A stretch of DNA of 7,874 bases, taken from assembly GCA_018714575.1 (NCBI GenBank), contig DVNF01000032.1, positions 1 to 7,874 of the forward strand, written 5' to 3'. Below are positions 1 to 5,871 of this stretch, piece after piece. The notes below the pieces were generated by a model, which ran no database searches, was not told the DNA's origin, and worked only from the letters and a program-made list of their open reading frames with translations. The DNA is from Candidatus Stercoripulliclostridium merdigallinarum. Its GTDB lineage: Bacteria; Bacillota; Clostridia; Christensenellales; DTU072. The stretch's first letter is position 1, and each line of letters opens with the position of its first letter. The translations under genes and the position numbers were made by a program.

Positions 1-1378
1 CAGTCGTCATCGCTGCGGCAAAATAGGAAATCGCCATGCCGACGTAGCTGTTTTTGTTCAGTAAGAAGTAGAACGCCAGGACGACGAACATTGCCGTCAC
101 CGATTCATAACTGCCCCATGCCGCGGACAGCGCAAAGACGGTCGGGATCAAGCCGTAGAAAGCCGACATGATCGTTGCGGCGACTCTGTCGAAACGCTTT
201 TCCAAAATGCGATAGATCAACGCCACCGTGGCAAGGTCAGCCACTACGGCGATCAGTTTGATTACCGTGACCACCGCAAGCTGAATGGCGGCTTCCGCAA
301 GCCCCATTGCGCCTAACGCCCTGCCTATCAATCCCGCAAAAGTATTCAAATACATTTGCAACGGCAACATCGTTTGGTACGCGGTGTAATAATGCGAATA
401 CAGGTAAGTCGTTCCGTAAGTCGCTACCTGCGTACCCATGTAGGCGTTACGCGTCAAGTCATAGCCGAAGTGAGTGGACAAAATATTGTTTGAACCCATT
501 ATCGCGGATTCGATCAGCGTTATCAACAGTCTGACGATGCCCGCGGAGCCTACCGCTATCAGCAATCCCATCCACTTTGTGGAACGCAATTTTTCAAAGA
601 ATTTGTTTTGAGTGGAAACGCCCTCGAACGCCATGGAACGCGAACGCAGTACATAAGCGATATAAGCCAACACCAAAACGGCTACCGCACCCAAAACGAC
701 ATATACTATGTTATTTTCGCCCGCCATGCCGTATACGGCGTTATGCAAGGAATAGAATCCGTAATCTTCTTTGTCCTCGGCGGAAACGGTGCCTGCCCTG
801 CCTACATATTCCAAGGTGAGGTCGTTAACGGTGACTTCCATGTTCACCGGCAAGTTTTCGGTGCCCACGAAAATTCCTATATGATATTGACCGCTGGTAC
901 CGGGAGTTTCGAAATAAAATTCGATGTTCCCGTCGCCTCTGGTAACGTGCACGTGATTGTCTGTGGAACCTATATTGAATTGAGGATCCTCGACAAATCC
1001 GATATACATGCCGTTAAAATCGTCCGTATCCTCGCCGAAAGCGCCGACCGATTCTATGTCGTAAGAGTATGAAACTTTGTATTCGGAATTAGCTTTCAGC
1101 CAAACGGCTTGAGTCGCCGAAGCATATCCTGCCGATTCGGTATCTATCGTCAAACCGTCGGAACCGGTGCTGAATACGCTGCTGACGCCGATATTGTTAC
1201 CCGCAGCTAAGTCCCACTCCGTTTGCAGGGCTTGACTGCCGGCATAGTAAAAATCGCCCGTCGTATTCGAAAACGTCAAAATTTGTACACCGGGTTCGTT
1301 AACAAATCTTCCCGTACAGCCCGTCAATATAAAAACTATAGCGAGCGCAACCGCCAAAATAAAGATGCTTTTTTTCAT
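1..1378 (-). CDS. Lipoprotein-signal, beta-domain and GT-C-like membrane glycosyltransferase fusion (3' end outside window)
   Basis: The reading frame is open for 459 codons from ATG at 1378 to the left edge, so the C-terminus is missing. An AAGGAG site lies 5 bases upstream. Residues 1-21 form a lipoprotein signal: Lys2-Lys3, a hydrophobic core and the lipobox LTGC with Cys21. Residues 22-220 look like an extracellular beta-sandwich reminiscent of carbohydrate-binding modules, with an Ala-x-Trp-Leu-Lys-Ala stretch and alternating beta-type segments. Transmembrane segments follow at about 223-243 and 269-293, separated by a basic linker, then a loop with Asp307, then hydrophobic segments at about 367-390, 399-419, 426-440 and 446-459. 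Lys374 and Asp381, followed by a Tyr-Arg-Ile-Leu helix end, Pro412 and a WGSYES motif at 421-426, resemble GT-C transferases that use polyprenyl-phosphate sugars outside the membrane. Family assignment is inference from pattern; substrate and acceptor are unknown. It could instead be a non-catalytic GT-C relative. Confidence 0.72.
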   Translation of the reverse strand, partial: MKKSIFILAVALAIVFILTGCTGRFVNEPGVQILTFSNTTGDFYYAGSQALQTEWDLAAGNNIGVSSVFSTGSDGLTIDTESAGYASATQAVWLKANSEYKVSYSYDIESVGAFGEDTDDFNGMYIGFVEDPQFNIGSTDNHVHVTRGDGNIEFYFETPGTSGQYHIGIFVGTENLPVNMEVTVNDLTLEYVGRAGTVSAEDKEDYGFYSLHNAVYGMAGENNIVYVVLGAVAVLVLAYIAYVLRSRSMAFEGVSTQNKFFEKLRSTKWMGLLIAVGSAGIVRLLITLIESAIMGSNNILSTHFGYDLTRNAYMGTQVATYGTTYLYSHYYTAYQTMLPLQMYLNTFAGLIGRALGAMGLAEAAIQLAVVTVIKLIAVVADLATVALIYRILEKRFDRVAATIMSAFYGLIPTVFALSAAWGSYESVTAMFVVLAFYFLLNKNSYVGMAISYFAAAMTT

Positions 1379-1383
1379 CTCGG

Positions 1384-1389
1384 CTCCTT
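1384..1389 (-). promoter_or_regulatory. Ribosome binding site of the GT-C fusion gene
   Basis: AAGGAG on the minus strand, 5 bases before the ATG at 1378. It supports this start, which also places the lipoprotein signal exactly at the N-terminus. Confidence 0.7.
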
Positions 1390-1407
1390 ATTGAGTTGAT
1401 GTCATAC

Positions 1408-1430
1408 GTGCGCCGCATTCAGCGGCGCAC
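1408..1430 (-). terminator. Perfect 9-bp hairpin after rplS, without a T tract
   Basis: GTGCGCCGC and GCGGCGCAC pair perfectly around the 5-base loop ATTCA, 10 bases after the rplS stop codon. On the minus strand the stem is followed by GTATGACATCAAC, so the T-run of a standard intrinsic terminator is missing. It may stabilise the 3' end of the rplS mRNA, act as a leaky terminator before the downstream gene, or help a factor-dependent stop. The stem is seen directly; its function is inferred. Confidence 0.5.
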
Positions 1431-1440
1431 ATCGAACTGA

Positions 1441-1785
1441 TTATTTTCCTGCCTGTTTAACCTTCGCAGCCTTGCCGGTACGTCCTCTGAGGTAATACAG
1501 CTTAGCGCGCCTGACTTTACCCTTTCTGGTGATCTCGATGTGGTCGATTTTCGGGGAGTGCAGCGGGAAAGTACGTTCTACGCCGACGCCGAAAGAAAGA
1601 CGTCTGACGGTAAACGTTTCGCGGATGCCGCCGTTCTTCTTGGCGATAACCGTACCCTCGAAAGCTTGCAGCCTTTCACGGGTGCCTTCAACAACTTTGA
1701 CGTAAACTTTGACGTTGTCGCCGATGTTGAAATCGGGCAGATCGGTCCTAAGACCTTCTTGTTCGATAATGTCGATGATGTTCAT
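1441..1785 (-). CDS. rplS: Large-subunit ribosomal protein L19
   Basis: The product is 114 residues, the usual length for bL19, a 50S protein at the interface with the 30S subunit. The family is clear from the conserved core: the FNIGDNVKVYVKV segment at 19-31, FEGTVIAKKNGG at 42-53, RRLSFGVGVERTFPLHSP at 61-78, and KVRRAKLYYLRGRTGKA at 90-106. The start at 1785 was chosen because a perfect AGGAGG lies 8 bases upstream and L19 proteins begin close to this point. The frame stays open upstream to an ATG at 1905, but that extension would translate the promoter and the ribosome binding site. In most Firmicutes rplS lies directly after trmD; here it follows yraN across a 266-base gap and has its own candidate promoter. 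Expression independent of the operon is therefore likely. Confidence 0.97.
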   Translation of the reverse strand: MNIIDIIEQEGLRTDLPDFNIGDNVKVYVKVVEGTRERLQAFEGTVIAKKNGGIRETFTVRRLSFGVGVERTFPLHSPKIDHIEITRKGKVRRAKLYYLRGRTGKAAKVKQAGK

Positions 1786-1857
1786 ATGACTTACCTCCTG
1801 TAAACGACGTACGTATCGGTTTGGGATTTTCGCCCGACATAGGTCCGCCGCAAAGTC
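1786..1857 (-). promoter_or_regulatory. Candidate rplS 5' leader (possible L19 autoregulatory leader)
   Basis: From a likely transcription start near 1857 the rplS message would carry about 72 untranslated bases. Within it TGTCGG (1834-1839) can pair with CCGATA (1814-1819) around a 14-base loop, using one G-U pair, just upstream of the ribosome binding site. L19 leader motifs are known upstream of rplS in low-GC Gram-positive bacteria. Whether this leader belongs to that family cannot be decided by eye, and the stem is only 6 bp. Confidence 0.3.
1794..1799 (-). promoter_or_regulatory. Ribosome binding site of rplS
   Basis: Perfect AGGAGG on the minus strand, 8 bases before the ATG at 1785. 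It decides between this start and the in-frame ATG 120 bases further upstream. Confidence 0.9.
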
Positions 1858-1863
1858 TAGTAT

Positions 1864-1892
1864 ATGATACCAAAAACCAAAACGCGGCGCAA
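1864..1892 (-). promoter_or_regulatory. Candidate sigma-A promoter of rplS
   Basis: On the minus strand TTGCGC (1887-1892) and TATCAT (1864-1869) are separated by exactly 17 bases. A second possible -10, TATACT, overlaps at 1859-1864. Directly upstream, about 1900-1926, is an AT-only stretch with the palindrome ATTAAA-T-TTTAAT (1914-1926), which could act as an UP element, as is common for ribosomal protein promoters. The -35 is imperfect, so this is a prediction. Confidence 0.55.
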
Positions 1893-1945
1893 GCGTTTTT
1901 GCCATATATTAATATTAAATTTTAATAGCGATCGCTGAAAATTCC

Positions 1946-1984
1946 GTGAACGGCGCCCGATCGATCCGCGGACAACGCGTTCAC
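1946..1984 (-). terminator. Hairpin between yraN and rplS, possible weak terminator of the upstream operon
   Basis: GTGAACG (1946-1952) and CGTTCAC (1978-1984) form a 7-bp perfect stem, closable by further CG pairs inside, around a GC-rich loop of 25 bases. On the minus strand it is followed by GGAATTTTC, only a short T run. It lies 67 bases after the yraN stop and before the rplS promoter, a sensible place for the end of the long operon. The rest of 1893-2051 is AT-rich and contains no gene I can support. Confidence 0.35.
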
Positions 1985-2051
1985 GCAAAAAATTTTTTTC
2001 AATTCGGAGCCGTTTTTATTCGATTTTATTTGCTTTCAATCGTTTGACGTT

Positions 2052-2408
2052 TTAATTCCAATATCCGTAAAAAGCGTTCGGAATATGCTCTACAACGTCG
2101 TTTTTGACCGTGATCACGTCAAACCTGATATCTTTATCCTTTATGTCGCGTTCCGATAAATAGGCTTCGGCGGCGCGCAATAATTTCCTGCGCTTCGCCC
2201 GGTCTACCGCTTCGACAGCCTCTCCGTAATCGTTCGAAGAACGCGATTTGACTTCGACGAACACCAGAACTCCGCGTCTTTCACAGACTATATCTATTTC
2301 GCCGCGGCGAGCATATTCGACGTTTCTGTCTAAAACGTTATACCCCTCTGCCAGCAGATATTCCACAGCCCGTTGTTCGCCTTTTACGCCTTCGCCGTCA
2401 ATGTTCAT
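2052..2408 (-). CDS. yraN: YraN / UPF0102 family endonuclease-like protein
   Basis: The product is 118 residues, typical for UPF0102. Visible hallmarks are Gly10-Glu11 followed by an Ala-x-x-Tyr-Leu helix, RRGEIDIV at 34-41 and FVEVKSR at 50-56. Glu37, Asp39, Glu52 and Lys54 match the D/E...ExK metal site of the restriction-endonuclease-like fold. The family is predicted to be a structure-specific nuclease related to archaeal Holliday junction resolvases; its cellular role is not well settled. The ATG at 2408 is preceded by TAGGGGAT, a modest ribosome binding site at 6 bases. It follows rnhB by 46 bases, the standard arrangement in Clostridia. It is probably the last gene of the operon. Confidence 0.9.
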   Translation of the reverse strand: MNIDGEGVKGEQRAVEYLLAEGYNVLDRNVEYARRGEIDIVCERRGVLVFVEVKSRSSNDYGEAVEAVDRAKRRKLLRAAEAYLSERDIKDKDIRFDVITVKNDVVEHIPNAFYGYWN

Positions 2409-2447
2409 TTGAATCCCCTATGTTACCGTCAGATCGGTTTCAGGTTT

Positions 2448-2465
2448 CCGAAAATCAGTTTTCGG
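2448..2465 (-). repeat. Perfect 7-bp inverted repeat with the rnhB stop codon in its loop
   Basis: On the minus strand CCGAAAA, loop CTGA, TTTTCGG. The TGA of rnhB is in the 4-base loop. Outer GG and CC bases could pair beyond a 3 x 3 A-A internal loop. It could be an mRNA hairpin affecting stability or coupling to yraN. No T tract follows, so it is not a standard terminator. Confidence 0.5.
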
Positions 2466-3087
2466 TTTCCTTTTCACCTAAAATGTTTTTTAAAAAGCTG
2501 CGTCTGTGTATCGGACACGGTCCGTATTTTTTGATGGCTTCTATATGAGCTTTCGACCCGTATCCTTTGTGCTTTTCAAATCCGTATTCGGGATAGATCT
2601 CTGCATACTCGGTCATCAGTCTGTCCCTTTCGACTTTGGCAAGAATGCTTGCGGCGGCAATGCAATGCGACAATGCGTCGCCGTGGATCAACGCCGTATA
2701 AGGTATCGGCAGATCTTGCTTTACCGCGTCTACCAACACATGTTGCGGTATCGGAAACAAGGATCCGACCGCTTCCCTCATGCCAAGTTTCGTAGCTTCC
2801 AAAATGTTTATTTCGTCTATCTTTTCGGGCGAAACGAAAACGACCTTGTACGCTATACTACGCGCTTTTAGCTCTTCATATATCTTTTCCCTTTTCCCGG
2901 GGGAAACCTGCTTTGAATCGAACACTCCCGCCACCGGATCTACCAGATCGGGTATGCAACAAGCGACCGCTACGGGACCTGCCAACGGCCCCCTGCCGGC
3001 TTCGTCCATGCCCGCGATCAGTTCGACGCCCTTTTTCATCAACGAGCGTTCGTAAAAAAACATGTCTGTTTCGGAAAGCTTAGTCAT
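2455..3087 (-). CDS. rnhB: Ribonuclease HII
   Basis: RNase HII cleaves RNA in RNA-DNA hybrids and starts removal of single ribonucleotides from DNA. From the ATG at 3087 the product is 210 residues, within the normal range. The signature GMDEAGRGPLAGPV supplies the first two catalytic acids (Asp28, Glu29), FDSKQ follows near 55-59, LVDA carries the third acid (Asp119) and AAASILAKVERDR the fourth (Asp154), so the DEDD set is complete. The frame can be extended five codons to a TTG at 3102, which has no ribosome binding site. The ATG at 3087 has only a weak purine stretch GAAGAAA upstream, so the start is uncertain by five residues. The gene lies between rbgA and yraN, its usual neighbours. 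The stop codon lies in the loop of an inverted repeat. Confidence 0.95.
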   Translation of the reverse strand: MTKLSETDMFFYERSLMKKGVELIAGMDEAGRGPLAGPVAVACCIPDLVDPVAGVFDSKQVSPGKREKIYEELKARSIAYKVVFVSPEKIDEINILEATKLGMREAVGSLFPIPQHVLVDAVKQDLPIPYTALIHGDALSHCIAAASILAKVERDRLMTEYAEIYPEYGFEKHKGYGSKAHIEAIKKYGPCPIHRRSFLKNILGEKETEN

Positions 3088-3110
3088 CTTCAATTTCTTC
3101 AATTATTTGC

Positions 3111-3133
3111 AAATAAAAACCGTCGGAAAACGG
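3111..3133 (-). terminator. Weak terminator-like element between rbgA and rnhB
   Basis: In the gap after rbgA, CCGT and ACGG form a short 4-bp stem around TTTCCG (3120-3133), followed on the minus strand by TTTTTATTT (3111-3119). The stem is too short for an efficient terminator, but with the T-rich tract it could lower read-through into rnhB and yraN. Confidence 0.25.
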
Positions 3134-3164
3134 CAAACCGTCAGCCGCCCTTCTGCTTACGGGC

Positions 3165-4004
3165 TTACAATTCGTCCAACGGCAATTTTGTCAGGTAGCC
3201 TTTTCTGTAATCGTTTATAAACGCCTGCGATACTCTGGGAATATCCGGTACGCCTCCGCGTTGCAACAAGCCCCTGATTTTAGCTATTTCTTCCAACGCC
3301 TCCGACGGGGACAAGCTTTCGGGCAGTTTCCCGTAACGCGCTGCCAAAGCTTCGGGGTCCAGCCGCGAAATGATCTTATAAGCCTCGGCGGCAAGTTCCG
3401 TTTGGTCTACTACTTCGTCGCGGATCGAGCCTACCATCGCCAGCCTGACCGCCTTGCCTTCGTCGGAAAAATCGGGATACAGCACTCCCGGCGAATCCAA
3501 CAGCTCTATCGAACGCCCTATCGAGATCCATTGCTTTCCTCTGGTCACTCCGGGACGGTTTCCCGTCACGGCGCGTTTGGACGGAGCCAACGAATTTATC
3601 AGCGTGGACTTTCCCGAATTCGGGATCCCGATAACCATTGCGCGGACTATCTTATTGACCCCTTTTTCGCGGTACCTGGCGATGACCGCGGCGTTCAGTT
3701 CGTTTAAACTTTTAATGATCTTCGGCGCGTCTTTTTTAGACGCGGAATTGGTATAAATACAGGCGGCGCCTTTCGATCTGAAATACTCCACCCACTTTGA
3801 CAGCTCTACAGCCGAAACCAAATCGGCTTTGTTTAGAACATATAACCGCGATTTATTGCCTATCACGGGCTCGAATGCGTCGCTTAAGGAAGAACGCGGA
3901 ACTCTGGCGTCTAATACATAGACGACGGAATCGACGTTTTTGATCTCCTCTTTCATCATTTTTACCGCCTTAGCCATGTGGCCGGGGAACCAATGTATAC
4001 GCAT
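3165..4004 (-). CDS. rbgA: Ribosome biogenesis GTPase RbgA (YlqF)
   Basis: RbgA is a circularly permuted GTPase needed for late 50S assembly in Gram-positive bacteria. The product is 279 residues, close to the B. subtilis protein. The N-terminal WFPGHMAKA contains His9, the catalytic histidine of this family. The motifs come in the permuted order G4-G5-G1-G2-G3: NKAD at 58-61, a serine/alanine G5 near 86-89, GIPNSGKST (P-loop) at 126-134, the PGVTRGKQW switch at 151-159 and DSPG at 170-173. A C-terminal helical RNA-binding region follows from about 200. The ATG at 4004 is 17 bases after the trmD stop, and no good ribosome binding site is visible there, so translation may depend on ribosomes arriving from trmD. 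In many Firmicutes rplS sits between trmD and this gene; here it does not. Confidence 0.96.
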   Translation of the reverse strand: MRIHWFPGHMAKAVKMMKEEIKNVDSVVYVLDARVPRSSLSDAFEPVIGNKSRLYVLNKADLVSAVELSKWVEYFRSKGAACIYTNSASKKDAPKIIKSLNELNAAVIARYREKGVNKIVRAMVIGIPNSGKSTLINSLAPSKRAVTGNRPGVTRGKQWISIGRSIELLDSPGVLYPDFSDEGKAVRLAMVGSIRDEVVDQTELAAEAYKIISRLDPEALAARYGKLPESLSPSEALEEIAKIRGLLQRGGVPDIPRVSQAFINDYRKGYLTKLPLDEL

Positions 4005-4021
4005 ATCTTATTCGTTCTTTA

Positions 4022-4750
4022 TTATTTTTCTTTATTTTTGTTATTTTTGTTTATTTCCTTAGTTTCGTTAATTCGATTGTATTTTTCAATCAAATCCGGA
4101 CGGCGTTGTTCGGTCAGTTTTATGCTTTCCTTTAACCGCCATGCGGCTATCTGAGCGTGATGCCCGGAAATCAGGACCTCGGGTACTTCCAAACCCATAA
4201 AATTTTGCGGCCTGGTGTATTGAGGATATTCCAATAACGGCTCCGAAAAGCTTTCCTCCGACGTCGATTCCTCCGAGCCCAATACCCCGGGTATATATCG
4301 CATCAGCGCGTCTATCACCACCATCGAAGCCAGATCCCCCGAAGTCAATACGTAATCGCCTATGGACAACTCCTCGTCTATGTCCAGATCGATCACCCTT
4401 TGGTCTACTCCTTCGTAGGCTCCGTTCAGCAACAACAATTCGTCCGCAGACGCCAACCTGACTACCGTTTCCTGATCCAACGTTTTACCCTTCGGGCTCA
4501 TATAAATACGCAAAGCCTTTCTTTCGGGATCGACTGCGTTTATAGCGTCGTGTATCGGCTGCGGAGTCATCACCATACCGGCGCCTCCGCCGAAAGGATA
4601 ATCGTCCGTCTTTTTGTGTTTGTTCGCGGAATAATCCCGTATGTTTACGATGTCGACCCGTACCAGCCCCTTTTCCAGCGCTTTTCCGACCAGGCTTTCT
4701 TTTAACGGGGAATACATCTCCGGGAATATAGTCAAAACGCTAATCTTCAT
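4022..4750 (-). CDS. trmD: tRNA (guanine-N1)-methyltransferase TrmD
   Basis: TrmD methylates G37 next to the anticodon using S-adenosylmethionine, which prevents frameshifting. The product is 242 residues, normal length. The SPOUT knot region is clear: NGAYEGVDQRV at 109-119, EELSIGDYVLTSGDL at 126-140, RYIPGVLGSEES at 151-162 and LLEYPQYTRP at 172-181. The N-terminal FPEMYSPL and the DDYPFGGGAGMVM segment at 49-61 also match. Compared with the E. coli and B. subtilis proteins as I recall them, Ala111 replaces Arg or His of the RYEG/HYEG motif, Ser137 replaces a Gly, and Glu166 stands where the catalytic Asp (169 in H. influenzae) is found. Arg151 matches the catalytic Arg154. The start overlaps the end of rimM by 11 bases. 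The last 14 residues are Lys/Asn-rich, from very AT-rich DNA. Confidence 0.96.
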   Translation of the reverse strand: MKISVLTIFPEMYSPLKESLVGKALEKGLVRVDIVNIRDYSANKHKKTDDYPFGGGAGMVMTPQPIHDAINAVDPERKALRIYMSPKGKTLDQETVVRLASADELLLLNGAYEGVDQRVIDLDIDEELSIGDYVLTSGDLASMVVIDALMRYIPGVLGSEESTSEESFSEPLLEYPQYTRPQNFMGLEVPEVLISGHHAQIAAWRLKESIKLTEQRRPDLIEKYNRINETKEINKNNKNKEK

Positions 4751-5276
4751 AAACGGCTACCCTGCTGAATGTTTCCGCGTCCAATAAAAGGATCCCGTCG
4801 CCTAAGGCAACGTCTTTTATCAGACCCTTTATCGCCGGAAACAGTATGTCCTGCGACGTCGCCTTACGCGAACCGCCGGTACCGCCCGAAACACCCGAAC
4901 TGCGCCTGACGGAAATTACGGGAGTCGGCGCCGTCAACGATACTTCGAAAACTTTGCCGATCTCTTTGCCGTCCGTCAATACGCATTTCAGACCTATTAC
5001 GTCGTCCCAAAAGAACTCGTCCCGATCCAATTCCGGCTTTGAGCTGTCAGGTAAATACGCCGCGCCGCGCAGAGCGTTTGCCGCTTCGGGCGTATCTATT
5101 CCCTGCAGCTTTATCAACGCGCCGCCGTTTACCGCCCGCAAAGACTCCACAACGTATTCTTTGCCGCCGTAAAACACGACGGAAACCTCCGAAAAAAATT
5201 TCGGAGGTAAATTCGTCGAAAGTTTTATTTCGCCGCGTATGCCGTGTGCGCGACAGAATTCGCCCAAAGGCAGCAT
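4740..5276 (-). CDS. rimM: 16S rRNA processing / 30S maturation factor RimM
   Basis: RimM binds S19 and helps maturation of the 30S head. The product is 178 residues. The N-terminal RimM domain shows GEFCRAHGIRGEIKL at 5-19 and the A-x-x-LRGA segment near 66-72. The PRC-barrel-like domain begins at FFWDDVIGL (88-96) and continues with G-K-E-I-G-K-V and ILFPAIKGLIKDV at 144-156. Between two strands of this barrel, about residues 124-142, lies a Ser/Gly-rich insertion that typical RimM proteins lack. The start at 5276 is 6 bases after the khpA stop with only a weak ribosome binding site, so coupling with khpA is likely. The N-terminus is a few residues shorter than usual. The stop lies inside trmD (11-base overlap). 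Confidence 0.93.
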   Translation of the reverse strand: MLPLGEFCRAHGIRGEIKLSTNLPPKFFSEVSVVFYGGKEYVVESLRAVNGGALIKLQGIDTPEAANALRGAAYLPDSSKPELDRDEFFWDDVIGLKCVLTDGKEIGKVFEVSLTAPTPVISVRRSSGVSGGTGGSRKATSQDILFPAIKGLIKDVALGDGILLLDAETFSRVAVYED

Positions 5277-5282
5277 TACCGT

Positions 5283-5513
5283 TTACCGTTCTTCGATAAA
5301 GACGTCGTAATGACGGTCCATGCCCTGCGAAGCCGCCTTTACCACGGTGCGAATGGCTTTTGCAAGCCTGCCGCCCTTTCCTATCAGCCTGGCTACCGAA
5401 TCCTTGTCGACCAATACTTTAATGTCTACCCTGTCGCCGTCGTCCAATAAAACTATCTCGTATGAATCACGGTCAACGATCTGCCCGACAAGAAAGTCCA
5501 CAAAATCGCGCAT
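5283..5513 (-). CDS. khpA: KH-domain RNA-binding protein KhpA (YlqC family)
   Basis: A 76-residue single KH domain protein, the full length of the family. The GxxG loop is GKGG at 45-48 within RLIGKGGRLAKAIRT. The N-terminal half carries the RDFVDFLVGQIV helix and strands V-D-I-K-V. In other Firmicutes KhpA pairs with KhpB and binds RNA, with effects on cell elongation and division; in this organism that is inference. It lies between rpsP and rimM, its standard place. Only 5 bases separate it from the rpsP stop, and an AGAGG inside the end of rpsP serves as ribosome binding site, so the two genes are probably translationally linked. Confidence 0.93.
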   Translation of the reverse strand: MRDFVDFLVGQIVDRDSYEIVLLDDGDRVDIKVLVDKDSVARLIGKGGRLAKAIRTVVKAASQGMDRHYDVFIEER

Positions 5514-5518
5514 GACAA

Positions 5519-5854
5519 TTAGTCCTCTGCCTTAACTTGCGCTTCGACAGCGGCTTCTACGGCGTTGACCTCTTCGGGTGCGTCTGCCTTTTCGGCTTTT
5601 GCAAAGTTAGCGGCAATAATGCCTGCGTTGATAAACAACGACTTCACGGTGTCGGTGGGTTGAGCGCCAACCTTTAACCACTTTTCAGCCAGATCTTTGT
5701 CGATCTTGATCTCGGCGGGGTGAACTTTGGGGTTGTAGTATCCGATCTGTTCGATATATTCGCCGTCACGCGATTTTCTGGAATCGATAGCAACGATACG
5801 ATAGAAAGGATTTTTCTTTGCGCCCATTCTGTGAAGTCTGATTTTTACTGCCAT
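5519..5854 (-). CDS. rpsP: Small-subunit ribosomal protein S16
   Basis: bS16 is a 30S body protein needed for assembly. The N-terminal signature MAVKIRLHRMGAKKNPFYRI is intact, followed by AIDSRKSRDG (22-31) and E-Q-I-G-Y-Y-N-P-K (35-43), and the core ends near residue 80. The product is 111 residues, longer than the usual 80-90, because of an Ala/Glu/Lys-rich tail from about 84 to 111 that is probably unstructured. GGAGGA (5864-5869), 9 bases upstream, fixes the start. It lies 90 bases after ffh and 5 bases before khpA. Confidence 0.97.
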   Translation of the reverse strand: MAVKIRLHRMGAKKNPFYRIVAIDSRKSRDGEYIEQIGYYNPKVHPAEIKIDKDLAEKWLKVGAQPTDTVKSLFINAGIIAANFAKAEKADAPEEVNAVEAAVEAQVKAED

Positions 5855-5871
5855 GTTTATTTGTCCTCCGT

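Noticed and set aside
608..1072. 154-codon open frame on the plus strand
   Set aside because: It lies opposite the GT-C fusion gene, whose minus-strand frame is open throughout with a signal peptide, ribosome binding site and membrane segments. The plus-strand product has no recognisable feature.
1786..1905. N-terminal extension of rplS to the ATG at 1905
   Set aside because: It would add 40 residues not found in L19, and would translate through the -10 region and the AGGAGG that sits correctly before the ATG at 1785.
1985..2000. AAAAAATTTTTTT run as a terminator T tract on the plus strand
   Set aside because: No plus-strand gene precedes it, and the A run lies between the hairpin and the T run, which does not fit an intrinsic terminator.
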